This document shows, one piece after another, positions 49,871-61,964 of a DNA stretch of 64,000 nt. The position numbers and the translations under genes were made by a program. The notes under the pieces were generated by a model. It ran no database searches. It was not told where the DNA came from and was given only the letters and a program-made list of their open reading frames with translations. Source of the stretch: Glebionis coronaria (taxonomy: Eukaryota > Streptophyta > Magnoliopsida > Asterales > Asteraceae); contig CM046881.1 in the NCBI GenBank assembly GCA_025667525.1, forward strand, positions 500,423,627-500,487,626, read 5' to 3'. Every line of letters begins with the position of its first letter. Position 1 is the first letter of the stretch.

Positions 49871-51110
49871 CTACTTTTGTGTTTTATTTTGTTTTAGTCA
49901 ATTAATATAGGTTAATTAAATTCGGCCTGTTTACTTATTTAAGTTTAATAAACGTTTTAATTATATTTATTTTAAAGTTTTATTAATAGTTTTTCTTTTA
50001 TTCAGTTTTATAAAAATATAAAAAAAAAATAAAAGACAAAAAATATTTTATTTACTTTCTTTAAAAGTTTAAATTAGTTTACTTTGTTTTAAAATAGTTT
50101 TTATAAAATTTCATTTAAAAGTTAAATTAGTTTTTAAGTTTTATATATTTTTTTATTTTTTTAATTAGTTTAAATTAATTTTAAATTCAAGTTAAGCTTT
50201 ATATTTTCAACTAGTTTTAAATTAGTTTTTAAATTTAATTAGTTTTAAAATAGTTTTATTTTTATTAGATTTTAATGTTAAATAGTTTTTAAATTAGTTT
50301 AAAAATACCAAAAATACTTTTTAAACCAAAAACAAGTAATCTCTACGATAAAATTGAAAATCAATTCGAGTGAGTCGAGGAACGATAAACGATAATAGAA
50401 ATATAAAAAAGGGTAACAAAATCTATTTTTCAAGTTCTCTTTGTGAATGTAGGAACATCCCATGTATCAGTTAACTCTAGTAGGTTAGGTATTTGGTCAC
50501 TAACCAAAGTCTGAATGAATCTAGGATACATCAAAAACTTCTTAGTTCCTTCCAAATTCCTAGTCATGCCTTCAAAAATTAATCTTGAAAAATTAAAAAC
50601 CCTGTTATTTGCTAGACAAATACCAGCTGAGGCCAATGCAGCAAGAATATGATCAAAAGATGTACTTTTAGAGCTTAAACAGTGAATAATTGCATGAACA
50701 ATCAATTTCCATTGAGGTGAAAATAAAGCTTTAAAGAAAGTAAGACTTTCCCTACCACCCTCATAGCCTATGGCTGCAAGGCCATCATGTATCTTTGTGT
50801 TATTAAGCATACTAAGTCCATTTTCATCATTTAATCTCAAACTTGGCCTTAGCAGTACCTCAGTTACATATATATATTTCTATGATTCACCCTAGCCCTA
50901 ATGCAAGGTTGATCAAACCGAGTACCTAACACGATAGTGTTCCAAAATTGTTCAACAATGGAAACAGAGACAATGGGACTTACAGTGAGTGCGAAACGAA
51001 CATGACTTCGAGATAAGAAACCAAGAATCTCATTGGAATCCAAGAGAGTCACCATTCACAACAAGATTCGCAACCAAATTATGCTTAGAGATCACTTGTA
51101 AATCAGCCAT

Positions 51111-51512
51111 TAGTATTTTTGATGAACGAAAAATTAGATAGAAGGTTATAGAATCAAGAGATAAGAATAAAAGATTAGGTGAATCAATTGTGTTACTGGA
51201 GTAAGTATTTAAGTAAATAACAAACCCAAGCGCGAAGAAACCGCCAAATTTACAAAAGCGACCCTTAACGGTACAACGGACATGTAGCGGTACATGGAAC
51301 ATACTTGGTACTTGAACTTGTGCTAGCGGTACTTGGAGTTATAACGGTACCTCACAATTTTAACCAGTTCATGCATTCCACTATCATAATAACCCCTTTT
51401 ATCTTATTCTATCAACCTGCAATCACATCAAAAACACAAAAACATAGACTATACAATAAAAATTAGCATAAAAATTGTACAACTGTTACCTCCCCTCAAC
51501 ATATGCAGCAGT
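51111..51512 (-). other. C1 spacer between pol and post-pol ORF, with GTAC cluster
   Basis: No gene. GTAC occurs at 51271, 51290, 51308, 51329 and 51347, mostly as CGGTAC(TTG). This is the same motif as in the C1 LTR. Confidence 0.7.
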
Positions 51513-53568
51513 CTATTGGTTGAGCATGCCAATATGTGTCACCAAGAATTCAAATCTCTTTGCATCAAATGCCTTGGTCAACAAATCAGCTACATTGTTG
51601 TCTATATGAATCTTCAAGACTTGAATAAGCTTCTTGTCATAGGCATCTCTTATGAAGTGATGTCTTATTTCAATATGCTTGGTCTTGGAGTGAAATACTG
51701 GATTCTTGACAATGCATATAGTACTTTCATTATCAATGTAAATCTTGGTGTTCATGAAGTTAAACCCATAATCTAACAATTGATTTTGAATCCAAAGTAC
51801 TTGTCCACAGCAATGAGCAGCAACTACATATTCAGCTTAAGTTGTAGAAGTAGCAACAATGGTTTGCTTCTTACACTGCCATGATATGAGTCTTCTGTCA
51901 AGGAATTGACAACCTCCTGTTGTGGATTTCCCATCATGATTTGCTCCAGCATAATCACTATCTGAGTAAGCTTCCAATTCAAAGGTGGAATCTCTAGGAT
52001 ACCATAATCCTAAATTGGGTTGACTTTTAAGATACTTCAAAATCTTCTTCACAGCATGTAGATGTGACACTTTTGGATTGACTTGGAACCTCGAACAGGC
52101 ACACACAACAAACATAATATTAGGCCTTGAAGCAGTAAGATACATCAATGAACCAATCATTGATCTGTATAGATGAATATCAACATTTTCTCCATGTTCA
52201 TCTTTTGATAAAGACTTCTTAGCTTCAAAAGGTGTGCTTGTACTCCTTGTATCCATACATGAAAATTTCTTCAAGATTTCAGCAACATATTTATCTTGGC
52301 TGATAAATATTCCATCTTTCCTTTGTTTGACTTGTAGACCTTAAAAGAAAGTTAGTTCTCCCATAGAACTCATCTGAAATCTTCCTATCATCAAAGCCTC
52401 AAACTCTTCACACCATGACTTCTTGGTAGAACCAAAAATGATGTCATCAACATAGACTTGAACTAGAATAATATATTTAGTATTCTTCTTGATGAACAGA
52501 GTTTTGTCAATGGTCCCTCTCCTATATCCATGCTCTAACAGAAAATTGGATAAAGTTGCATACCAGGCCCTTGGAGCTTGATGCAGACCATAAAGTGCTT
52601 TGATAACCTTGTAGACTATGTTGAGGAATTTAGGATCTACAAAACCTAGAGGTTGTGAGACATATACCTCCTCTGAAATAGTACCATAGAGAAAGGAATT
52701 TTTCACATCCATCTGATAGACTATAAAACCCATATATGATGCAAAGGCTAAAAATAACCTAATGGCTTCTATCCTTGCCACTGGTGCAAAAACCTCATCA
52801 TAGTCTATCCCTTCTTCCTGTCTATAGCCTTGAGCAACAAGTCTTGCCTTGTTTCTGACAACAACTCCTCTCTCATCCTTCTTGTTCCTGAAAACCCATC
52901 TAGTACCAATTACTCTCTTACCTGAGGGAAGATCCACAAGAATCCAAACCTTTTGTAGCTCAAATTGTGTTAATTCTTCTTGCATGGCATCTACCCAACT
53001 TTCTTCATCAAGAGTCTGAGAAATGTTTTTGGGCTCTACTTGTGATAAGAAACAGGCAAACAAACAATGCTGAGTTTCTTTATGATTAGTTCTCTGCTGT
53101 TGTTTGACATAACTCACAAGTGCATGAGTTTCAGTATTGGTTTGAAGTTGTCTTCTGGTTTGTACAACAGACTTGGGATTTCTAATAATCTGTGTAGTAG
53201 GATGGTTGTTGTTGACTCTATGAGTGGGAATAGAACTGACTGGAACTTCAGTTTCCAAATTGTTGAAATCAGTTACTGCACCCTGCTCATCATAGGAAGC
53301 TTTGGAGAAGATTCCTTCAGATGGACTAGCATACACGTATTCATCGTCCATAGCTTGTAAAATATCTTCTAATGAATCAGCAGACTTTGCAGATTTTGAC
53401 TTAGCAGTACTTGTAGATGAAGTATCGCTAGGTGTAGTATGTACTACTGAGTGTTGTGACTCAAAAGATTCTTCTCCTGAATGCTTATTAGCAGATTTAG
53501 CATTCTTTTCTTTATCTTGAAGCATCTGAAGCTCTTGGGAGGCTTGATCATCTGTTGATGGCATGGTT
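51513..53568 (-). pseudogene. C1 pol: copia reverse transcriptase and RNase H (5' part cut off by C2)
   Basis: A single frame runs from the C2 junction (53568) to 51513 with only two stops, at 52341-52343 (FF*GLQV) and 51837-51839 (TT*AEY). It starts in a Ser/Thr-rich linker; the ATG at 53564 is probably internal. The RT follows: [63 protein letters not shown] and the active site YVDDIIFGS (about 52450). RNase H has YSDSDYAG and KSTTGGCQFL, and ends at LLTKAFDAKRFE...GMLNQ. The catalytic RT residues are intact. Two point stops in 685 codons indicate modest decay. Confidence 0.85.
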
Positions 53569-54060
53569 TGTTAATCCTAAACTTAGATCGATTTAGCTTT
53601 TGTGTAAACGAGATTAAATCAAGTTAAACACTTAGAGAAACTTTGTTGTGTAAACAATTCAAGTACTATGCGGAATTAATACTTGAATGAAGAACACACA
53701 AAACAAATAAACCAAACTTTCACTTTGATTGATAATCGAACTTGTGTACAATGAAAGTGTAAAAACGTGTGTGTAACTAAAACCTAAAGGCATCCTTTTA
53801 TAGTTTAGGGAACCTTGTACAAGAGTCTACATATCAGCTATTTTAGGTAAAGATAAACATAGAAAATACATTGTTGAACATATCTTTACTAGAAACATAA
53901 AACGTGTAGACTAAGTATTCTATCAGTGCTTGGACTTATTCTCATCAATGCTTGATTTCTTCTTATCAACGCTTGATCTGACAACGCTTGATTTCTTCCT
54001 ATCAACGTCCAATTAACTCTTGTCAGCGTCTAAGTGTCTTGGCTCATTTTATTCCCAACA
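53569..54060 (-). repeat. 3' LTR of C2
   Basis: Plus strand TGTTAATCC...ATTCCCAACA, 492 bp. Near its right end are seven copies of a CARCGYT-type motif (53922, 53944, 53967, 53982, 54003 and 54024, two of them with TG for CG, plus a weaker one), comparable in place to the GTAC cluster of the C1 LTR. Confidence 0.8.
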
Positions 54061-54077
54061 ATCCTCCCCTAAACTTG
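54061..54077 (-). promoter_or_regulatory. Polypurine tract of C2
   Basis: Minus strand CAAGTTTAGGGGAGGAT before TGTTGGGAAT, nearly the same as in C1. Confidence 0.75.
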
Positions 54078-54144
54078 ATATCTACTCTAGTAATCAAGTT
54101 TCTGAATAAAGTCTAAGTACAAGGACGATTCTTACAAATACAAA

Positions 54145-57132
54145 TCACTTTTTAATTAGGAAATAAATAAACCTAATTATGTCTTTGCCAACATCACTTG
54201 TATAATCCATCTCCAGCTGTGTTGACACCATTTTCTTCAAAACTTCCTTGGACATGGGATATTCAACATCCACAAGAAGATATTCAGAAAACTTTGTAGT
54301 ACTCAAATGATAAACACCAGCTGCTGAATATAGACGCCATTGAAGTCCACTGATATCATCCAGATCCAACCATATTGGATCTTTATCATTTGGCTCACAC
54401 ATTCTCTTGAATGTGGACCAAATCTTTATTCCATTGACTAAAGTAGGTGCTTCAGCCTCATACTTGGTCTTCATCAATCCCCAAAGATCTACCAAGTCTT
54501 CCCTATCCAGGCTTGCAAACAAAGAGATAAGAGTGGTGAAAGTATGTACCTTCTTTCCATATCTGCCAATCATCCAAAACCCACTTGCATCTTATTCATA
54601 GTGAACTATAGGGTTTCTGGAATCATAAGGTAATACCTTTTCAATATGTGAAGCTTCCAAGAGAGAGAGCTTAATACTCTTTCTGATAACTGCTTCAGTA
54701 GGATTCACTCTATCTAAATTCTTTGGGAACTCAACTGGAAGTCCCTTCTTCAAAGGCCTTGGTGTAATTAAAGCCTTTTGGATCTGCGTCTCTTTTGCAA
54801 GTTCTTCCTTTCTTTCATCAGAAAGAAGTCTGATAGTATTATGCTCTTGAACACTTGCCCATATGGGATAAGCACGAAACTCCAACTCATCAAAGGACAA
54901 ATCCTGCAACTTCTTGAAAGTCCAACTCCCTTGATGACATCTAAGAAGCATATAGTAGAGCTCCCTTCTATCCTTCTTAGTCTGTGAAAGAACCTTGCTA
55001 GCCTTATACTTCAAGATTACCTTGCAATCCCTTTAAACTCTTAAGAGAATCTCCAAACCCCAAATTTGATCTGAAATTGTCATGTCTGGATTCTCTATAA
55101 CCTTATTCTCCCATGCAAAGTACATCTGGGCTACTTCAGGCATCTCATAATCTACCTGCATTTTCAATTCCTCAAGCCTTTCCTTAGCCAACTCATCACC
55201 ATATTCAAGCCTTTCTAGATCTTCAATGATCATCACACTTGAATCAGTACTTTCATCATCACTGCCTCCCTTATTACTTTCAGAAGTAGCCACAAATGAT
55301 GACTCAATAGCAGTCTTCTTCTCCTTTTCCTCAAGTTTTGCAGCCAAAATAGAATCAAAATTCACTTGGGCTGCATCCTTGGGAACTTCAACTTCTACCA
55401 TAATTTCTTTACCTTTATCCAATACATCAATAGTGGGTAAAGAAGTTGATGGTACCTGTGTAGACACTTCCTTGATGATAGTTGATGACTGGGATACATC
55501 AACTACTCCTACAAGTCTCTCAGCGTCCAAACTATGAGTGTCAACGCTTACTTACTCTTGTCAGCGCTTGGCTTTGTGAACTGCTCCAACATTTCAGTAA
55601 AAGAGAAATTTAAATTTGTAGGGGTAACCAATGAAGCATCAAAACCTGGTTGCCTCTTCAAATCTGTTAGAGCCTCAGCTATACCCAAAGAATCACACTC
55701 ATATGAGCCTTTATCACTCACATGTACCTGTTCATCCTCCCCTTTGGAAGAATCCTCCTCTCTACGCCTAGGGTTAGCACCTTCCAAAATATCAATCCTC
55801 TCCCTCAATTTCTTGAGTTCAAAGCCTTGTATGTTGACAGTATGTACAAGGTTTGCATTTTGCTTTTGCAAGCTAATGTAGACAGTCGTCAATTCCAAAA
55901 GAGTGTAAGGTTCCAATCTGCCATCCTCTAGAATAGGAATTCGACCTCCCAAAGTTGATTCATGGGGCATGGATGGGGTCTTAATGATGTTAGGACTGGT
56001 TTGGCCTGCATCTAAGCTAGAACCAATAGTCCCAGCCCCACCCATGTTACCAACAACACTTGTGGTGGTGGTTCTCTCTGCAACATGGCTAGGACCACTA
56101 GAGGAGAACACTCCAGTAGTCCTTTGGCGTTTTACCAACCTAAATTCTAGGGGTGTAGAAGATGGTGTGGATTGAGTGTCTGTTTGAAGGTTAAGGGGTG
56201 TTTGGGTTTATGGTAAAAGTGTGTCAACGTTTGTATTTGGTGTGTCAACGCCAACATTTAAAGTGTCAGCGTTGAAAGGTTCTTGGTCAACTTCCATATG
56301 CTGGGGTGATGGTGGTTATGGGTCTGGTTGAGGTTGTGGGTCTGGTTGTGGTTGTGCTGTTGCAATAACAGCAAGCATGGCTTGGGTGAGGGGTAGGTCT
56401 CTATAAGGTCCAAAGTTCATCTTCCCAAAAATTGCTTTCTTTTGAACAGGGATCGAATAAAAATCATTTTGATCCCTATTGTAGTATCTTTGTAAATCAA
56501 ACACCATTTGTAAAAACCTTGTGTATGCAAGAGTCATCTTGTTACCCTTGTTATGACATATGCCATCAAAAATCATTTTGAAAAATTATATTTTTTCCCA
56601 GTTGCAACACACACAATGGCACTCCCAATAGATCGGTTGATTTCATTGTGTGCAGTACATTTGGGACTCAAACATTGAAGAATGACATGTATTAAGTACT
56701 TCCAAGCAGGGGAAACTCTTGTTTTGTATATTTATTTAAATGGCCTTCTTCAGGCAAAGGATAACCCAAAGCTTGGAGTCCTTGTTCTAGCTCTACAATG
56801 GGTAGGGTGGTTATACCATCTACATCATTAAGATGCAAAGCTTAACGAACCAGAGCCTCAGTAACCACCCATGGAACCCAATGGATAATAGCAGTCAATA
56901 TAGTCACATCATTAACTGTCGAGGAAGTGACAGTAATCCAAAACTGTTTAATGTGTGTGACAGGGATAAGAGGAGCATGAGAAAGTGCATACCTTAATGG
57001 GGATGCATTCAAATACTCAACCATCTGAGTATATTGGGGAAACATAGCATTATCAGCTTGTAAATAAACAACCATGTTATGCTAACTCCTGAACCCCAAT
57101 TCTAAATCTCTAGGTTTAAACTTAGGCGCCAT
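54145..57132 (-). pseudogene. C2 post-pol (env-position) ORF, degraded
   Basis: Starts MAPKFKPRDLEL at 57132, with a TAG soon after (before HNMVVYLQADNA). Pieces in order: N-terminal globular part (SPLRYALSHAPLIPVTHIKQFW, about 57030-56960), a segment with FLQMVFDLQRYYN and FGKMNFGPYRDLPLTQAM (56576-56316), a Pro/Gln tail, a coiled coil (56138-55548), an acidic part (55530-55033), and a C-terminal domain (55014-54145) with WRLYSAAGVYHL and LVDVEYPMSKEVL. This is the same architecture as in C1. At least five stops or shifts separate the pieces. Function unknown. Confidence 0.65.
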
Positions 57133-58342
57133 TGATGTAGAAAGCTGTGATAAAAGTTATGGAAGATGAAGGTTTGAGAAAATTTAGTTAGACAAGAATA
57201 AGCAGTTACCCTGTTTAAAAGAAACGAGCCAAATATATAGGAGAGGTGAAAACATGTGATTGGTCAAAACATGAGGCAGTTATATTCAAAATATAATGAT
57301 GAAAATCTTGAAAATATATAACTTATCTCAAGCATTAATAAAAAGTTACCAACTCTTAAAATTATGGCCTATATTTTCGTCAAAAATAACAACTAGGTAG
57401 GACCCAATATTTATCAACGCTCATCAGCGCCCAACGGCTATATCCTTGTCAACGTTGGAATTTGCCATGTCAACGTCAAAATTGGTCTTAACAGCGTTTG
57501 GAAAGAAACCTGTCAGCGTCCAAAAATAAAAATAATTTAAAAGAAAAAGGACCTTAACAAAGTAATTTATCCTAGTGATGATAACTTATAGACTGAAAAT
57601 CACAATAGGGTGGCAAGCACTGTCCAATCATGCACACTTGCTTAAGCACGATAGACATAATTGTCCTCAAGTGTCCCTTGCTAACCAAAGTTCTTAACAG
57701 TGAAGTTATCTCATAAAATCCTTTGTAACTTCCTAGGTAAGCCCAATAAAAATCATACCCAAGTCTCCCAACCGACCACATCTAATTCTAGGTCAAAAAG
57801 TCTTGGCAGCATGCAAAGTATATCAACTTTGCATGCGACAGTGCCTCACGATTTAGTAAACTAACTCGTACTTACCAGTGGACACAATCTAGAACTGTGA
57901 TAAGAGTAATATAAGAATACCCAAAAGTCCTAGAGGTTCTCTAAACTTCCGCTTAAAATATGACATACAAGTTGCCAATCATAAATTATGCAATAAAAAT
58001 TTATGTCAGGATAGGAATGTAAACATTCCAACCATCATCCATAAACTTGAACACACTCCAAGTAAGCTCCAAAGATCCATAAGCAACTCTGTATCCATTT
58101 GTACAATGCTCATAATGCCTGCATAATTAGATCAAAAACCACAAAACTAACATGTTGCTGTCAACGTCCATTTTAACACTTATCAGCGTTAAAATAACCT
58201 TTATCAGCGTTAGACAAATAAAGTGGCAAACCTAATTTTGTACAAAGACCAATAACAATGCGCATCATGTACATACTTTTACAATAAGTTCCAAAAACAC
58301 ATATTAGATAAGATTGATCATTTCAATACTTGTTATCAAGTA
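57133..58342 (-). other. C2 spacer between pol and the post-pol ORF
   Basis: No gene. CARCG motifs cluster at 57415-57520 (seven) and 58162-58210 (three). The rest is AT-rich. Confidence 0.65.
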
Positions 58343-60643
58343 TTAAAACCTCCCAGCATCAAAAGGTTTAGTCAATAAATCTGCCACATTTTCTTCTGTG
58401 TCAACCCTATCTGGTTGTATTAAACCTTTTTCAAAACAATCTCTTATAAAATGATGTCTAATTTCTATGTGTTTTGTTTTAGAATGATGTATAGGATTCT
58501 TAATAATGCATAAAGTACTGTTATTATCTACAAAAATCTTGGTATGCATAAAGTTATACCCATAATCCAACAGTTGGTTCTAAATCCATAAGACTTGTCC
58601 ACAACAAGCAGCTGCAGCTACATATTCTGCTTCAGTTGTAGAGTTGGCCACCACTGTTTGTTTCTTGCATTGCCAAGATATTAACCTGCTCCCAAGAAAT
58701 TGGCATCCACTAGTTGTGGATTTTCTATCAAACTTGTCACCTCCATAATCGCTGTCTGAATAACCAATAAGCTCCAATAGAGAATCCTTTAGATACCATA
58801 ATCCCAAGGTGGGATAGTACCTAAGGTATCTAAAAATCCTCTTGACAACATAAAGATGACACTCTTTGGGAGTCACTTGATAGCGTGCACATGCACACAC
58901 AACAAACATAATGTCAGGTATAGAAGCTGTAAGATAGATCAATGATCTAATCATTAACCTATAGTGCCTGACATCCACCTCTTTTACATCTCCAATCTTT
59001 CCCCAAGGGTGCTCCCTATCCATGGGTGTGCTAGCCCGTTTTTCATGTGGAGAAAAGCCAAACTTCTTCAAGATTTCTACTACATATTTGTCTTAAGAGA
59101 TGAAGATACCATCTTCTTTCTGTTGAACTTGTAAACCTAGAAAGAAGTTCATCTCTCCTATTGCACTCATCTTGAATTTGTCTGTCATGAGCTTGGAAAA
59201 GTCTTCACTCATCTTTGGACTTGAAGAGCCAAAGACGATATCATCCACATAGACCTGAACAAGTAAGAAGTCCTTACCAATATTCTTGGTAAACAAAGTC
59301 TGATCTATGGTGCCCCTCTTGGATCCATTTTCTACCAGATAGGTGGACAATGTGTCATACCATGCTCTTGGGGCTTGATGAAGTCCATACATTGCTTTCT
59401 TCACTCTATACACCTTATCTGGATGTTCTGAATCTTCAACACCAGGAGGCTGCATCACATAAACCTCCTCTATAATTGTGCCATAAAGAAAAGCACTCAT
59501 CAAATCCATTTCATAAACTGTGAAGCCCATACAAGAAGCATAGGCTAGGAAAATCCTTATTGCTTCAATTCTTGCAACAGGTGCAAAAACCTCTTCATAG
59601 TGTATCCCTTCCTCTTGTGTATAGCCTTGAGCAACTAAACGTGCCTTGTTTCTGACCACAATTCCTCTTTCATCCTTCTTGTTTCTAAGAACCAATCTTG
59701 TCCCTATAGGTCTGACATATCTGGGACAATCCACTAACTCCAAAACATCTTGAATAGCAAATTGGTGAAGCTCATTCTGTATTGCTTCCACCCAACTTGG
59801 TTCTTTGAGAGCATCAAAAATCTTCTTGGGTTCCTGTTGTGACAGAAAACAAGCAAACAAACATGCCTGAACAAGAGGGGTATCAACCTTCTTGTGGATA
59901 TTGGCAATAAAACCTCCTTGATTTTGATGAGACCTTCTTGTTTGAATAGGAGACAACACATCACCAATGATTAGAGAAGGAGGATGATTTTAGATAGTAG
60001 ATGTAAGTATTCCTCCTTCAATAATTGTGTTGTCTTCAATTTCAGTCTCCATGTTGCCAATATCATTTTCAAATTCTCCTCCATCATCACCAGAATGAAC
60101 CTCTTCATGTACTGTGGAAGGTTCACCTTGTTCAAAAACATTGGAAGAGAATAAATGGTCAAAAGGGTTGTCAACGCCTAAACTAGGCCTGTCAACGTAT
60201 GAGCCATCAACGCCTGAATTTGACCTGTCAGCGCCAAATTTGCCTTTGTCAGCGCTTGAAGATTCATGCATGTTTTCATCAATTGGTTTTTCTTGTGGAC
60301 CATCTTTTTCTTTTCCAGCAGCAGCAGCAGCAAATCCATCAGTCTAAATAGGGATGGTAACATACTCAAGGATGGGAGCTGATTTGATTGCTTGTGATTC
60401 TACTTCCTTGTCAACCTGTTTACCCGAAATTTCAACAACTGATTCTTCCATAACATTTGAATCCACTTTCACAATGTCTGGATTAGTAACAGACATATAA
60501 TTCAAGGTCCTAGATAAAGGTTCTAAATCAAATAACCAATTTGGTCCACTATCAGGATCACTAGGTTTACTTTCTAAAAACCTAACATGTACCTTATCAA
60601 GTATACGTTTTTCTTTCTTAATGTAAACCCTATATCCTTTACT
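58343..60643 (-). pseudogene. C2 pol: linker, reverse transcriptase and RNase H
   Basis: One frame throughout. The linker (to about 59960) has a repetitive stretch ADKGKFGADRSNSGVDGSY and a poly-Ala run encoded by GCT repeats. The RT has [49 protein letters not shown] and the active site YVDDIVFGS (about 59230). RNase H has YSDSDYGG and STTEAEYVAA. Stops: about 60350 (TAG), 59990-59992, 59093-59095 and 58580-58582. At the last two the C1 sequence in the same place reads Gln (SQDKYV, WIQNQLL), so these are CAR to TAR changes. The frame ends at LLTKPFDAGRF (58343). Confidence 0.85.
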
Positions 60644-61912
60644 CTACACTGAATAGCCCATAAAATAGCCTTCATCACCTTTAGCACTAAACTTTCCTAG
60701 GGCATCACTAGTATCAAGTACAACTACATGACATCCAAAGGGTTTAAGAAAACCAATATTAGGTTTCCTATTCCAAAATAGCTCATAAGGTGTCTTGTTG
60801 TGGATTTTGTTGATCAATGCCCTATTCCGAACATAACAGGCTGTATTCACAGCCTCAGCCCAAAAAGCAATGGGAAAATGAGCATCAACCAACATTGTCC
60901 TAGCTGCTTCAATGAGTGTTCTATTCTTCCTTTTAGCCACCCCATTTTGTTATGGGGTTCTAGCTACACTGAACTGCCTAGTAATCCCTTTATTGACACA
61001 GAAGTCATCTAACAACTTATTCCTAAACTCACCACCATTATCACTTCTAAGAAATTTAACCTTATTCCCAGTCTTTTTCTCAATCTGATTAATAAAATTA
61101 ATCAAAACAGTGGCAGTTTCACTTTTCAAAGCCAAAAAGAAAGTCCAAGTAAATCTAGAAAAATCATCAGTTATGACAAAACAAAAATATTTACCATTTA
61201 AGATCTCTATATTAGTTGGACCAAACAAGTCCATATACAACAAGTGAAGTGGTTTATAACTAGAGTGCACAAGTTTAGACTTAAAGAAGACTTTGTGTTG
61301 TTTGCCTTTAAGGCATGCAACACAAGGGTGATCATTGTGGAAAGCCGTTTCCGGCAAACCATCAACTAAACCATGTCTCACAAGTCTGTTTATGTCCTTA
61401 AAGTTTATGTGCCCTAACCTTCTGTGCCATAGATTACTTCATCAACTGAAGCCTTAGCATATAGACATGACAAATTATTTTTCATCCTAATTCCATTAGG
61501 ATTCACATTATAAATGTCCTTATGCCTAGGTGCCTCTATAATGAATAAACTTCTCATCACGTATCTTAAAATCTTTATTTAACACCAAGCATTCAATATC
61601 AGTAAAAAGAACCTTATTTTTGTTATCACACACTTGTGATACACTAAACAGATTATAATCAAGTTCTTTTACCAGAAATACGTTTTCAAAACGCAAACTG
61701 TTGGTGATAAGAGTGCCTTTGCCAGTAATTGTACCATATCCTCCTCCAAAGTACACTTTGTCACTATCTTTAATGGGGGTAAAGTTTGTCAAATAATCTT
61801 CCTTCCCCGTCATGTGCCTAGAGCATCCACTATCCCAATAGCCATAATCATTTACCTGTTTTTGAATGCCCTGCACATACAGAAAACAAATTAGTTTTCT
61901 TTGGGAACCCAA
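60644..61912 (-). pseudogene. C2 protease end and integrase, catalytic Glu changed to Lys
   Basis: The protease part has WDSGCSRHMTG (DSG active site, about 61830). After two compensating shifts (near 61545 and 61436) the pre-integrase part gives LWHRRLGHINF and CVACLKGKQH. The integrase core has D in LLYMDLFGP and D in FLRSDNGGEF. The third residue, normally Glu in the NGVAERKN box, is Lys here (AAA, codon 60932-60934), three residues after a TAA (60950-60952) replacing Gln. A TAG ends the open part at 60644. The enzyme would be inactive. The lineage is copia because integrase precedes RT. Confidence 0.85.
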
Positions 61913-61964
61913 GCCTGAGCAGACTTAGATTCATTTGGTTGTTTAACAAGAACATATTTAGTCC

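Larger units (their letters stand above)
47309..50432 (+). repeat. 3' LTR of N1
   Basis: Copy of 40228-43376. It contains the TATA box (48407-48412), the shorter (TA)n run and the tRNA-like segment. It ends at the AGTTC target duplication, after which the C1 post-pol ORF resumes. Confidence 0.9.
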
